Of a DNA stretch of 50,091 nt, positions 1 to 8,621 are shown in pieces; the first letter of the stretch is position 1; every line of letters starts with the position of its first letter. The stretch comes from Actinomycetes bacterium (lineage in GTDB: Bacteria > Actinomycetota > Acidimicrobiia > Acidimicrobiales > RAAP-2). The position numbers and the translations under genes are program-made. A model generated the notes under the pieces. It did not search any database, was not told where the DNA came from, and saw only the letters and a list, made by a program, of their open reading frames with translations. The stretch covers positions 1 through 50,091 of the forward strand of contig JAJZMD010000036.1 of the NCBI GenBank assembly GCA_021803085.1, given 5' to 3'.

Positions 1-1
1 C

Positions 2-124
2 GTCGACCAGGCGGTCGCTCATCACGTCGCGGCGCTCAGGGCGCGCGGCGTCACCTGGGCGCGCATCGGCGGAGCGCTGGGAATGGCGCGCCAATCCGCG
101 TGGGAGCGGTTCTCCGACGAGTAA
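2..124 (+). CDS. C-terminal fragment of a small helix-turn-helix protein
   Basis: Only the last 40 codons are in the window; the 5' end lies to the left. The visible residues include ARGVTWARIGGALGMARQSAWERF, which has the spacing of a helix-turn-helix: a 'TWARIGGALGM' first helix and turn, then a 'RQSAWERF' recognition helix. Short actinobacterial proteins ending this way are common and usually annotated only as helix-turn-helix or AsnC-like. It ends in TAA at 122-124, and the next gene starts about 80 bases downstream on the same strand. Its target is unknown. Confidence 0.6.
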   Translation, partial: VDQAVAHHVAALRARGVTWARIGGALGMARQSAWERFSDE

Positions 125-206
125 GGCGCCACCCCGTTCGCGGCGGACGCGCTACTTCTGCCGAAAGCCCCTGCGGTCGGGCACGTACCGGACCCACACT
201 CGAGGC

Positions 207-1451
207 ATGAGCCCAGCTCCAAGCGGCGCGCGTCCGATGGGGCTACCGCTCCTCGAGGACCTGCCGTACCCCGACGGTGCGAACGTTCTCGTCCGCGCCA
301 CCCTCGACCTCCCCCTCTCTTCCGCGCCTTCCTCGCCCCTCGCACAGATCCGAGCCGAGGGATTGGCGGCGACGGTGCGGTGGCTCGCCGAGCGCGGCGC
401 GCACGTGACCTTGTGGGGCGGGGGCGGTGCGGGCGGGGGCGGTGCGGGCGTCGGCGGTGCGGGCCGGGGCGGTGCGGGCGGCCGGGGCGGTGCGGGCGGC
501 CGGGGCGGTGCGGGCGGCGGTGGGGGTGGCCATCTGTCCCACGTACGGACAGTCCTTCTCGCGCTCGAGCCCTCGCTCGACCGCGGCGCCTTGCGCCTCG
601 AGCGATGCGCCGAAGACGAGGACCGGGAAGCGGTCGCGCAGGTCGTCGCGCACCACGACCTGTTCGTGAACGACACGCTGCAGGACTCGCTGCTGCCGGT
701 GCCGAGCGTCACGTTGCCGCCCACGCTGCTGCCCTCCGCAATCGGCCGCACCCTTCAACGCGACCTCACGGTCCTCGAGCCCCTCCTCACGGCCCCACCC
801 CGGCCGTTCGTGGCCGTGCTGGGCGGCGAGCGCACGTTCGGCCGCCTCCACCGCCTCGTGGGGCTCGTGCTCCGTGCCGATGCGGTCCTGATCGGCGGTG
901 GACTCGCGCTGCCCATGCTCCAGGCGCTCGGACGAGAGCCCGCGGAGGACCGCGACAACGACTTCATCCAGGAGTGCCGCAGCGTGCACGGCCTGTCCCA
1001 GCGGGTGCGCCACCGTCTCGTCCTACCTGCCGATCTCGTGTGGTCACGCGGCGGGCGGGCGCACGTCTCCACGAGACGGGAGCGGACCGGAGACGTCGTC
1101 GTCGACATCGGACCTGCGACGTGCCTTCGCTTCGGGGAGGAGCTCCGCGGAGCTGGCTCCGTGCTGTGGGCCGGAAGCGTCGGGATGGTGGAGAGCGAGC
1201 CCTTCCGTGCCGGCACCCGGGCACTTGCCTCCGCGTTGGCGGACAAGCAATCCGTGGTGCTCGGGGGCGACGCCCTCGTCGCGCTCCTCTGGCGTGAGCG
1301 GATCCGGCCGGGCAAGTCCGACGTGCTCACCGCCACCGACAGCGCCATCGAGCTTCTGAAGAACGGCGATCTTCCCGCGATCTCCGCCATCCGTGAGGGG
1401 GCACGTGCCGCCGGCGCGGCGGACCTGGACCGAGGTCCCTCTTGCTCCTGA
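207..1451 (+). CDS. Degenerate phosphoglycerate kinase paralogue (probable pseudoenzyme)
   Basis: The 414-aa protein follows the phosphoglycerate kinase fold in order: VLVRATLDLPL (family VLVRVDFNVPL), FVNDTLQDS (family FVNDAFG), FVAVLGGERTF (family GGAKVSDK), ADAVLIGGGLA, LPADLVW, DIGPATCLRF, VLWAGSVGMVESEPFRAGT (family WNGPMGVFE..F..GT) and SVVLGGDALVAL (family GGGDT). Key residues are changed. The Asp and Asn of RVDFNVP, the Lys of the GGAKVSDK loop and the Asp-Thr of GGGDT are lost. The substrate loop SHLGRPKG is replaced by about 38 residues of Gly/Ala/Arg repeats (residues ~71-108). It is therefore unlikely to make 3-phosphoglycerate/ATP; a regulatory or structural role is conceivable. 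Start ATG 207; an in-frame ATG at 237 is an alternative. Confidence 0.75.
   Translation: MSPAPSGARPMGLPLLEDLPYPDGANVLVRATLDLPLSSAPSSPLAQIRAEGLAATVRWLAERGAHVTLWGGGGAGGGGAGVGGAGRGGAGGRGGAGGRGGAGGGGGGHLSHVRTVLLALEPSLDRGALRLERCAEDEDREAVAQVVAHHDLFVNDTLQDSLLPVPSVTLPPTLLPSAIGRTLQRDLTVLEPLLTAPPRPFVAVLGGERTFGRLHRLVGLVLRADAVLIGGGLALPMLQALGREPAEDRDNDFIQECRSVHGLSQRVRHRLVLPADLVWSRGGRAHVSTRRERTGDVVVDIGPATCLRFGEELRGAGSVLWAGSVGMVESEPFRAGTRALASALADKQSVVLGGDALVALLWRERIRPGKSDVLTATDSAIELLKNGDLPAISAIREGARAAGAADLDRGPSCS
414..527 (+). repeat. Glycine-coding GC-rich tandem repeat
   Basis: Iterations of GGCGGTGCGGGC and an 18-base longer unit containing GGCCGG lie inside the phosphoglycerate-kinase-like gene. All units are multiples of three, so the frame stays open and encodes GGAGG/GGRGGAG. 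The array sits where the family has its 3-phosphoglycerate-binding HLGRP loop. Confidence 0.85.
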
Positions 1452-1566
1452 GTTGCGCGCCACGGTCGACCGCGGCCCAACGCTCCCGCCGACGAGAACC
1501 TCGAGGGGACCCGTGTGTACGATCCTGCGCGTGCCGCTCGTGTGGGGACGGCGAGAAGGAGGCGAG

Positions 1567-1956
1567 ATGATCGGCGAGAAGGTCATGCACTTCGAGGGGA
1601 AGGCCACGGACCTCGCGGCTCTCCAGCACAACATCTCTTCGTACCTAGAAGCTGACGGGTTCAGCGTCCAGACCTCCCAACCGAGCGAGCAGGGCACCCT
1701 GCTCCAGGCGAAGAAGGGCGGCTTCCTGCGTGGCGTGGTCGACGCCGACCGGGCGCTCTCGATTCTCGTGTCGGGAACGCCCGAAGACTTCACGGTACGG
1801 ATCGGGATCGGCAAATGGGTCGAGCACCTTGCGGTGATGGCCTTGGAAACGCTGCTGATCTCCGACCTGTTCCTGGTCGTCGACGTCGCGGAGACGGCGT
1901 GGAACTTCGAGATCGAGGACAAGCTCGCAAAGCACGTCGCGTCGATCGTGGGATGA
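1567..1956 (+). CDS. Conserved hypothetical protein, 129 aa
   Basis: I do not recognise a family with confidence. The start is ATG 1567 because GAAGGAGG lies directly upstream; a longer open frame to 1393 lacks such a site. The protein looks like one soluble alpha/beta domain with no signal peptide. It starts GEKVMHFEGKATDLAALQHNI, has a central GIGKWVEHLAVMALETLLISDLFLVVDVAE and ends in a charged helix (NFEIEDKLAKHVASIVG). The middle pattern resembles small proteins that sense or bind a ligand, but no catalytic motif is visible. It stands alone between the kinase-like gene and a decarboxylase. Confidence 0.7.
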   Translation: MIGEKVMHFEGKATDLAALQHNISSYLEADGFSVQTSQPSEQGTLLQAKKGGFLRGVVDADRALSILVSGTPEDFTVRIGIGKWVEHLAVMALETLLISDLFLVVDVAETAWNFEIEDKLAKHVASIVG

Positions 1957-2104
1957 CCCCGTCCTCTATCTGACCGCGGGGCGACGCACGTCCGGCGCGC
2001 GGTCGCACCGACCGTCTCCCGGGCGACCAGCGGGGTCGGACCGAGCGCAGCCCAAGGCAACGTGAGCGACGTCGGTCCTCCCGAGCGTGCGCGAGCATCG
2101 TGCC

Positions 2105-3652
2105 ATGGACGACTCCACGCCTCCCCCCCGCCGCGCACCGGTCGCGGCACGGTTCGAGTGGCACCCCGAGCCCGAGCTGTTCGACCTTCGTGCAACCGGT
2201 GCACGCGAGGCGCTCGAAGGCCTCGGTCGGGACGCCTGGACGCTCGCCCTCGACTACGTCTACGACCAGGGCCTGGTCCGCACCGTCGGCCCCGACTCCT
2301 ACCAGGAGCTGCGCGCCAGGTTCTTCGGCCCCTCGCTCGGACCGGCCCCTGCGCCGGCGAACCCTCGCCCCTCGACGGCAGTCCTCGATGAGATCCGCGA
2401 GCGAGTGGTCCCCTGCCTGTACAACGCCTACCACCCCGGATCGTTCTCCTATTTCACCCCTCCGCCCCTGCCGATGTCGGTGGCGGGCGAGCTGTGCTGC
2501 CAGGTGTTCCACCAAGGGATCGACGTCTTCCACTCCGGTCCGGTCGGGGCGCTCGTCGAAGAGGAGGTGATCCGCTGGCTCGCGGACCTCGTCGGGTGCG
2601 GCCCCGACAGCTGGGGAGTCCTGACGTCGGGCGGGGTGATGGCCAACATCATGGCGATGACCGTCGCGCGCGACCGCCACCTCTGCCACCTCGCCGCGAC
2701 CGGGGGCCCCCCGCGCGGCCGAGCCCTCGAGGCAGCCAGGGTCTACGTGTCGGACCAGGCGCACTTCTCCATCGGCCGCGCTCTCGACATGCTCGGGTTC
2801 CCGCCCGACGCCCTCGTCGTCGTGGAGAGCGACGAGCGCTACCGCCTCCAGGCAGAGCCGGTCGCGCGCCGGATCGCCGACGACCGGGCTGCCGGGCTGG
2901 TGCCGTTCTGCATCGCCGCGGTGTGCGGCACCACCAACACCGGGTCCGTCGACGACGTCCCGGCGCTCGCGGCGCTCGCCCGCCGAGAAGGGCTGTGGCT
3001 CCACGTGGACGCCGCGTACGGCGGCGCCGCCCGGCTGTCCACGCGCGACGCACGGCGCGTCCCTGGTCTGGAGCTCGCCGACTCCGTCACCGTCGACCCC
3101 CACAAGTGGCTGTTCCAGGCTTACGACATCGGCGCCCTCGTCGTTCGCCGAAGAGAGGACCTCCACGCGACCTTCCACCGGTCGCCCGAGTACTACCGCT
3201 CAGCGACCCCCGGCGCCGAGCCGCTCAACTGGCTCGAGTACTCGATGGAAGGCACCCGGCGCCTCCGCGCCCTCAAGCTGTGGGCGTCCTGGAAGCACGT
3301 CGGGTGCGAGGGGTTCGCACGGCTCGTCGAGCACGACAACGACGTCGCGGCGGTGCTCGCCGCCGAGCTCGGGCGGGCTTTCGACTTCGAGACCGCGGTC
3401 GCGCAGCCAGACCTTTCGGTCGTCTGCTTCCGTCACCTGGTCCCCGGGAAGTCCGACGAGGAGCTGGACGCGCACCAGGACCGGCTCCAGCGCGCCCTCG
3501 AGATCTCCGGTGAGGCCTGGGTCTCGACGACGAGGCTGCGAGGGCGCACGTACCTTCGCGCGGGGATCATGAACTGGCTCACCACCGTAGAGGACGCCCG
3601 CAGCCTGCTCACGATCCTGCGGCGGCTCGGGGGCACCCTTTCCAGCGGGTGA
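2105..3652 (+). CDS. PLP-dependent group II amino-acid decarboxylase
   Basis: This is a fold-type I pyridoxal-phosphate enzyme of the glutamate/aromatic-L-amino-acid decarboxylase family (515 aa, normal length). Visible signatures are GVLTSGGVMANIMAM (phosphate-binding region), HVDAAYGGAARLS (Asp that pairs with the pyridine nitrogen) and VDPHKWLFQAYDIG, whose Lys (about residue 334) forms the Schiff base. C-terminal residues include YLRAGIMNWLTT. The substrate cannot be told from sequence; tyrosine, tryptophan, glutamate or aspartate are possible. ATG 2105 is preferred over GTG 2087; neither has a strong ribosome site. It converges with the next gene, the stops being 7 bases apart. Confidence 0.9.
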   Translation: MDDSTPPPRRAPVAARFEWHPEPELFDLRATGAREALEGLGRDAWTLALDYVYDQGLVRTVGPDSYQELRARFFGPSLGPAPAPANPRPSTAVLDEIRERVVPCLYNAYHPGSFSYFTPPPLPMSVAGELCCQVFHQGIDVFHSGPVGALVEEEVIRWLADLVGCGPDSWGVLTSGGVMANIMAMTVARDRHLCHLAATGGPPRGRALEAARVYVSDQAHFSIGRALDMLGFPPDALVVVESDERYRLQAEPVARRIADDRAAGLVPFCIAAVCGTTNTGSVDDVPALAALARREGLWLHVDAAYGGAARLSTRDARRVPGLELADSVTVDPHKWLFQAYDIGALVVRRREDLHATFHRSPEYYRSATPGAEPLNWLEYSMEGTRRLRALKLWASWKHVGCEGFARLVEHDNDVAAVLAAELGRAFDFETAVAQPDLSVVCFRHLVPGKSDEELDAHQDRLQRALEISGEAWVSTTRLRGRTYLRAGIMNWLTTVEDARSLLTILRRLGGTLSSG

Positions 3653-3659
3653 CCGCGTG

Positions 3660-4613
3660 TCACGGATCGACGACCGCTCTCGGCCGGAGCTCGGGCTCCG
3701 TGTGGTCCGCCGTCATGAAGGCGTAGACGGACCCGAGCTTGCCCGCCGCGCCGCCGTGACGGCCGTCGGGCGTGAGCGCCAACGCCCGGAGCTCGGCCGC
3801 GAACGGGTCTGGGATCGAGCGCGCGTCGCGCAGCATCTCCGCGCATGCCTCCGCCGGCTCCATGCCGCACCTGAGCAGGTCCACGACCCTGCGCGCCCCA
3901 CACGCTCGCATCGCCATCTCTCCGCGGCCCGTGCACGCAGCGCCGCCGTGGCGGAGATCGCAGTAATTCCCCGCACCCGGCACGGCCGAGTCCCCCACCC
4001 TCCCGGGGTACTTCCACGGGTAGCCGCTCGTCGACACCGCGACGCACAGCTCACCGAACGCGTCCAGCGCGAGGACGTCGATGGTGCCCCAGGGCCCTTC
4101 GTGCGGTGAGAGCCGACGCATCAGGTCTCGCGCGGACTGGCGATAGCGCCGGTCGCCCTCGGTCGCCCCCACGTCTTCACCCTCGACCGACTCGCTCTCT
4201 GTCCCCACAGCCTCCGCGTAGAGGCGACGTGCGTCTGCGGTGAGCAGCTCGGCGCGGGTGAAGCCGCACTCCTGCGCAAAGAGCTCCGCTCCCTCGCCGA
4301 CGAGCAGGCAGTGCTGAGGGAGCTGTTCGAGCACCGCGCGCGCGATCGAGATCGGGTTCGGGAAGCCCTTCACGCCGCCAACGGCTCCGAAGGCCCGGGT
4401 GGAGCCGATCATCACCGATGCATCGAGCTCCACCTCGCCGCGCGCGTTCGGGAGTCCCCCCGTCCCCACGTAATGGTCGGACAGGTTGTCCTCGCACGCG
4501 CGCACGGCCACCTCGGCCGCATCGAGCGCGCTCCCGCCTCGCCGCAGCACGGACATGCCCGACGGCAGCCCGACCTCGCTGCGTTCGCTCCCGATGATGA
4601 CCGGATCGTTCAC
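3660..4613 (-). CDS. N4-(beta-N-acetylglucosaminyl)-L-asparaginase / isoaspartyl peptidase family
   Basis: An Ntn-hydrolase of family T2 (317 aa). The early GGSALDAAEVAVRACEDN and GTGGLPNARGEVELDASVMIG, and the cleavage/nucleophile region WGTIDVLALD (Thr about residue 177), match glycosylasparaginases. The substrate loop STSGYPWKYPGRVGDSAVPGAGNY also matches. The precursor should cut itself before the Thr to expose the catalytic amine. The enzyme cleaves the GlcNAc-Asn bond or beta-aspartyl peptides. The start is GTG 4613, with GGAGG five bases upstream. No signal peptide is seen, so it is cytoplasmic. Confidence 0.9.
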   Translation of the reverse strand: MNDPVIIGSERSEVGLPSGMSVLRRGGSALDAAEVAVRACEDNLSDHYVGTGGLPNARGEVELDASVMIGSTRAFGAVGGVKGFPNPISIARAVLEQLPQHCLLVGEGAELFAQECGFTRAELLTADARRLYAEAVGTESESVEGEDVGATEGDRRYRQSARDLMRRLSPHEGPWGTIDVLALDAFGELCVAVSTSGYPWKYPGRVGDSAVPGAGNYCDLRHGGAACTGRGEMAMRACGARRVVDLLRCGMEPAEACAEMLRDARSIPDPFAAELRALALTPDGRHGGAAGKLGSVYAFMTADHTEPELRPRAVVDP

Positions 4614-4780
4614 GCGACCTCCACCATTGCGTCCTCGCCGGCGGCTCGGCCCCTACAACCCTTCACCCCGCTCGCGGCGCGCCCCGCCGCAAGAGCCCGC
4701 TCCGGTTGACCCGCCACGCTACCGGGACGGGGGGGCCGCTTCCTGCGCCGACGCACGCTCACCCCGTGCCATAGTGCGGC

Positions 4781-5830
4781 ATGGTCGACTTCGATGTGCT
4801 CGAGTACCGACCCGACGCGCGCGAGCTCGCGTGGACGTTCGGCGGCGTGCCGCCGGTGCGTCGGGTCACGCCCGGCACGGTGCTCGAGCTGTGGACCGAG
4901 GACGCCTTCTGCGGCAGGGTGCGGAGCGAGGCGGACCTCGTGAGCCGCGTCTGCGAGTTCCCGTTCGTGAACCCCCAGACGGGTCCTTTCCACGTGGACG
5001 GCGCGGAGCCCGGCGACACGCTCGCTGTGCACTTCGTCTCGATCGAACCCGCGCGGGACTGGGCCGTGTCGACCACCGTGCCGCTGTTCGGCGCGCTCAC
5101 CGCGACCCACTCGACCGCGATGCTCCACGAGCCGCTTCCCGAACTGGTCTGGGTCTGGCAGCTCGACCGTCTTGCTCGCACCTGCCGGTTCCGCGCACGG
5201 GACCGTACGTGGGCTGTCGACCTGCCGATGGACCCGATGCACGGGACCCTCGGCGTCGCCCCTGCCAACCTCGAGGTCCGGAGCGCCCTCGTGCCTGACG
5301 CCTTCGGCGGGAACATGGACACGCCGGAGCTGCGCGCCGGGGTCACCTGCTACCTCGGGGTGAACGTCCCCGGTGCGCTGGTCTCCCTCGGCGACGGCCA
5401 CGCGCGTCAGGGCGAGGGAGAAACGTGCGGGGTGGCGGTCGAGTGCGCGATGGACACCGTGGTCATCCTCGACCTCGTGAAGGGCGCCACGTGCCACTGG
5501 CCTCGGATCGAGAGCGACACGCATCTCGTCTCGACCGGGTCCGCCCGGCCGCTCGAGGACGCCTTCCGGATCGCGCAAGCCGACATGGTCTCCTGGCTCC
5601 ACGTCGATTTCGGGCTCGACCAGCTCGACGCCTACCAGCTCGTCAGCCAGGCGGTGGAGTCGCCGCTCGCGAACGTGGTGGACGTGAACTACACGTCGGT
5701 AGCCAAGATGGCGAAGCGGTGGCTGCCGAGGCGGGAGGTCTTCGCAGGCACGCACGCCAGGCTGCGCGCTCTCGCCACCGAGTACCGGAAGCGGCGGGGC
5801 CAGCCCCTCGCGGGCCGGTCTCCGGCCTGA
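4781..5830 (+). CDS. Acetamidase/formamidase family protein
   Basis: The FmdA/AmdA family hydrolyses formamide or short amides to ammonia and the acid. The 349-aa protein shows the family's VTPGTVLELWTEDAFCG beginning, NPQTGPFHVDGAEPGDTLAVHF, the MDPMHGTLGVAP block, GGNMDTPELRAGVTCYLGVNVPGALVSLGDGHARQGEGE (metal- and substrate-site residues) and AVECAMDTVVILDLVKG. It has no membrane segment. It stands as a single gene and its stop is 19 bases from that of the convergent protease gene. Confidence 0.9.
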   Translation: MVDFDVLEYRPDARELAWTFGGVPPVRRVTPGTVLELWTEDAFCGRVRSEADLVSRVCEFPFVNPQTGPFHVDGAEPGDTLAVHFVSIEPARDWAVSTTVPLFGALTATHSTAMLHEPLPELVWVWQLDRLARTCRFRARDRTWAVDLPMDPMHGTLGVAPANLEVRSALVPDAFGGNMDTPELRAGVTCYLGVNVPGALVSLGDGHARQGEGETCGVAVECAMDTVVILDLVKGATCHWPRIESDTHLVSTGSARPLEDAFRIAQADMVSWLHVDFGLDQLDAYQLVSQAVESPLANVVDVNYTSVAKMAKRWLPRREVFAGTHARLRALATEYRKRRGQPLAGRSPA

Positions 5831-5849
5831 TACCCAGCAGCGGACGTCA

Positions 5850-7466
5850 TCATTCTGGGGGGCCGCTCGCGAGCCTGACCGTCCCCGTCACCGCCCTGCC
5901 CGAGCTCGTCGTCCAGCTCAGCTTCACCGAGTCTCCCGGGTGGTACCGAAGCAAGACGTTCGTCAGGTCGCCGGGGCTGGTGATAGGCGTGCCGCCCACC
6001 CTCGTGATCACGTCTGTCGCCGCGAGCCCCGCCGCCTGCGCCGGGGTGTTCGGGATCACCTGCTCGACCGCGGCCCCGCTCGTCGGGAGCGTCGGCTTCG
6101 CTGTGACTGTCGATGTCCTGGGTGTGAATGTCCCTGTGCTGCCGAACCGGAAGCGGCTGAACCGTGTCCGCGGCGCAACCGCATAGATGCCCAGGAACGC
6201 CGTCCCGCCGATGTGCACCGAGGCCGACGCCCTCCTCGCCATGATCTGGCGCGCCGTCGAGATGGCCTCGTTGATCGGTATGGAGTACCCGCGGCCTGTC
6301 ACTGCCCCTCGGAAGCTGTAGCCCTGCGCGGCAGACGCCGCGGTGTCCATCCCGACGACTGCGCCGGACGTCGTCACGAGCGGGCCGCCGGAGTCGCCAG
6401 GCTGAATGTCCGCGTTGCTCTCGATGAGACCCGTGAGGTGCTCGTAGGTCGTGCCCATCGAGCTCTGGTCGCTCGCTGTGATCGACTGGTTCAGTGCGGT
6501 GACCGAACCGCCGGCCGCACTCGGCACCCCTCCGGTGCCCCCTGCGTTGCCGATCCCGACGATGGCCTCGCCCACCTTCACCGAAGCCGAGTTGCCGATG
6601 TGCACGGTCTTGAGACCCGCGGCGCCCGCGAGCTGGAGGACGGCGATGTCGTTGGCACGCGTGTACCCGAGCACCGTTGCCGAGTAGGTCCTCCCGTTTC
6701 CGAGGTCGGTGACGCTGATCTTCGTGGCCCCTTCGATCACGTGGTTGTTCGTGAGCACCTTGCCTGTGGGCGTGAGGACCATGCCGGTGCCAGCCGCCTC
6801 CTCTGTCTCGTAGCCGAGCACCGTGTTGATGTCCACCAGCGCCGGCATCACCTTCGCCCGGATTGTCGCGATGTTCGAGGGCGCGCCGGTGGCCGACGAC
6901 ACCTTTGTCCCGCCTGCGCTCGAGGATGTCGCCGCGGCCCTTGTGAATGTCGACCGCGATGTGCCCCCAGCCGAGCCGAAGGAGCGACCCGGTGTCGCGG
7001 TGCTGCTGCGGGCACTCCACACGCCGTAGCCGATCCCGACGCCGACCAGCAGGGCGAGCACCGTGAACATGGTGGCCGCCAGCGCCGCCAGGCCTCTGCG
7101 GCGAGAGCGGGTGGGGGGTGTCGACGGGTACGCCGGACCCCAGCCGCCGGGCGCCGGTCCCCAGGCCCACTGCCCTCCGGGCCACTGCTCGCCCTGCCAC
7201 CCGGCGGGGCCGCCGTGGTCTTGGGGGACCCCGAGGTGCGGATCCTGCGGGCCTTCACCTCCCTCCTGCGGACCCTGGGGCCAGCCTGCCTGGGAAAACC
7301 CACCCTGGGAAAACCCACCCTGGGAAAACCCTCCTTGGGGGCCCCACGCCGGGGCTCCTCCGTGGGGCTGGTGCCACCACGCGTCGCCGGGGGGCCCGAA
7401 CCCGCCGCCCACGGGCTCTGCCGGCTCGGTGCTCTCGGTTTGATCGTCCTCGGGGCGGTCGCTCAT
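5850..7466 (-). CDS. HtrA/DegP-type membrane-anchored serine protease with PDZ domain
   Basis: A 538-aa S1C protease. Residues 1-120 are a Gly/Pro/Gln/Trp-rich cytoplasmic tail with a repeated QGGFS, followed by one membrane helix (~126-149) after a SRRRG stretch. A trypsin-like domain follows with the triad His242 (TNNHVIEG), Asp273 (ANDIAVL) and Ser359 (GDSGGPLV), then a PDZ domain (~430-530) containing GAAVEQVIPNTPAQAAGLAATDVITRVGG. The protease domain should lie outside the membrane and act in envelope protein quality control, like mycobacterial PepD/HtrA. GAGGAGACACG precedes ATG 7466. Confidence 0.93.
   Translation of the reverse strand: MSDRPEDDQTESTEPAEPVGGGFGPPGDAWWHQPHGGAPAWGPQGGFSQGGFSQGGFSQAGWPQGPQEGGEGPQDPHLGVPQDHGGPAGWQGEQWPGGQWAWGPAPGGWGPAYPSTPPTRSRRRGLAALAATMFTVLALLVGVGIGYGVWSARSSTATPGRSFGSAGGTSRSTFTRAAATSSSAGGTKVSSATGAPSNIATIRAKVMPALVDINTVLGYETEEAAGTGMVLTPTGKVLTNNHVIEGATKISVTDLGNGRTYSATVLGYTRANDIAVLQLAGAAGLKTVHIGNSASVKVGEAIVGIGNAGGTGGVPSAAGGSVTALNQSITASDQSSMGTTYEHLTGLIESNADIQPGDSGGPLVTTSGAVVGMDTAASAAQGYSFRGAVTGRGYSIPINEAISTARQIMARRASASVHIGGTAFLGIYAVAPRTRFSRFRFGSTGTFTPRTSTVTAKPTLPTSGAAVEQVIPNTPAQAAGLAATDVITRVGGTPITSPGDLTNVLLRYHPGDSVKLSWTTSSGRAVTGTVRLASGPPE
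7289..7333 (-). repeat. 15-bp tandem repeat coding GGFSQ
   Basis: Three copies of a 15-base unit (CCTGGGAAAACCCAC on the plus strand) encode QGGFS repeats in the cytoplasmic tail of the HtrA-like protease. The third copy differs by one base. Confidence 0.9.
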
Positions 7467-7611
7467 CGTGTCTCCTCAATCGCCGTCTCCGTCGCCGCGC
7501 CATCTCGGGAGCTCACCCGAAGGCTAGGGCGCGCGGCACAGTCCCAGTACACCGGACGTACCTAAGAGAACCAGAAAGACGCAGTAAGGACTCCCCGAGA
7601 TTTCCACCCGG

Positions 7612-8499
7612 CTACCGGTTCGGCCCGACGGCCGAGTCGACGGCGGGGCTCCGGCTGAGGAGCACCACACTCCCGACGAGCACCATGAGGAGCAGGGTCT
7701 CCACGCACAGGTCTCCGGCGCCGCTGCGGACGTGCTCGCCGAAGATCGTGATCCCGATCAGGCTCGCGACGAGCGGGTCGACGATCGTGAGGCCCGGCTG
7801 CACCGCCGCCAGCGGTCCCGCCTGAAGGGCGTTGGACACGAGGAACACGCCGACCGCGCCGGAGACCACCAAGACGTACAGGGGCCAGCTCCCGAAGACC
7901 GCGCCGGGACCCGCCGGGAAGTCCGCACTCAGCTCCTTCACCACCGCTGCCACGAAACCCCAGGTCAGCGCCGCCGAGATCCCGAGGAACGCCGCCTTGC
8001 GCGCAGGCGTGGGCGCCCGTCCCCGTCGCCCGCGCACCGACGAGAGCGCGACCGCGACCGCTCCGGCCAACGCGACCGCTCCGGCAGCCTCCAGCCACTG
8101 TGTCGCAGCCCCGTTGGTCGACGACCCCCCAGAGGGGTCCGCGACGTAGAGGAGCCCCCCGAGGGACGCGGCGGCGCCGGCGGCGGCGGCCCAGTCGATT
8201 CCGCGTACGTGGGCGGGGTCTCGCAGCGCCAGGTAGGCGAAGACGACCAGGAGCTCCGACGCGATCACCGGCTGCACCACGGCAAGCTCGCCGAAGTGCA
8301 GCGCGGACACCTGGAAGACGAACCCGGCGATCATGCTCAGCACTCCGCACAGCCACAGTCGCCTGCGGATCAAGAACGCGATCAATCGCCAGCTGAACCG
8401 CAGCTCACCCGGCGCCGGGGCTGCGGCCGCTCGCATGAGGACCGAGGCGCTCGCAGTGAAGAAGCTCGCCGCCAGCGCAAGCGGGATCTCGATCGACAT
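7612..8499 (-). CDS. DMT-superfamily (EamA-like) membrane protein
   Basis: The 295-aa protein is almost entirely hydrophobic, with about nine to ten predicted helices and an internal duplication typical of drug/metabolite transporters. Conserved-looking parts are GELAVVQPVIASELLVVFAYLALRD and, in the second half, GPLAAVQPGLTIVDPLVASLIGITIFGE. These are the EamA 'P...E.v.a.l.g...lgE' signatures. The start is taken at ATG 8499 (MSIEIPLALAAS), which begins the first helix and has GGGAG upstream; the frame is open further upstream to 8559. The substrate is unknown. Confidence 0.85.
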   Translation of the reverse strand: MSIEIPLALAASFFTASASVLMRAAAAPAPGELRFSWRLIAFLIRRRLWLCGVLSMIAGFVFQVSALHFGELAVVQPVIASELLVVFAYLALRDPAHVRGIDWAAAAGAAASLGGLLYVADPSGGSSTNGAATQWLEAAGAVALAGAVAVALSSVRGRRGRAPTPARKAAFLGISAALTWGFVAAVVKELSADFPAGPGAVFGSWPLYVLVVSGAVGVFLVSNALQAGPLAAVQPGLTIVDPLVASLIGITIFGEHVRSGAGDLCVETLLLMVLVGSVVLLSRSPAVDSAVGPNR

Positions 8500-8621
8500 G
8501 GTCGCACTCCCGAGCCCGTCACCCGCCGACTCCGGACGCACCTCCCGGCGACCCACCATACGCGTCAGCCGCCCGGAGCGGATGCCCGGTCCTCCACGTT
8601 GCGGCTGCGCACCGGGGCGTG

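Noticed and set aside
243..1013. Long open frames on both strands across the PGK-like gene, including Arg/Pro-rich products
   Set aside because: These are GC-rich shadow frames; the products are low-complexity and only the plus-strand frame at 207 has family motifs.
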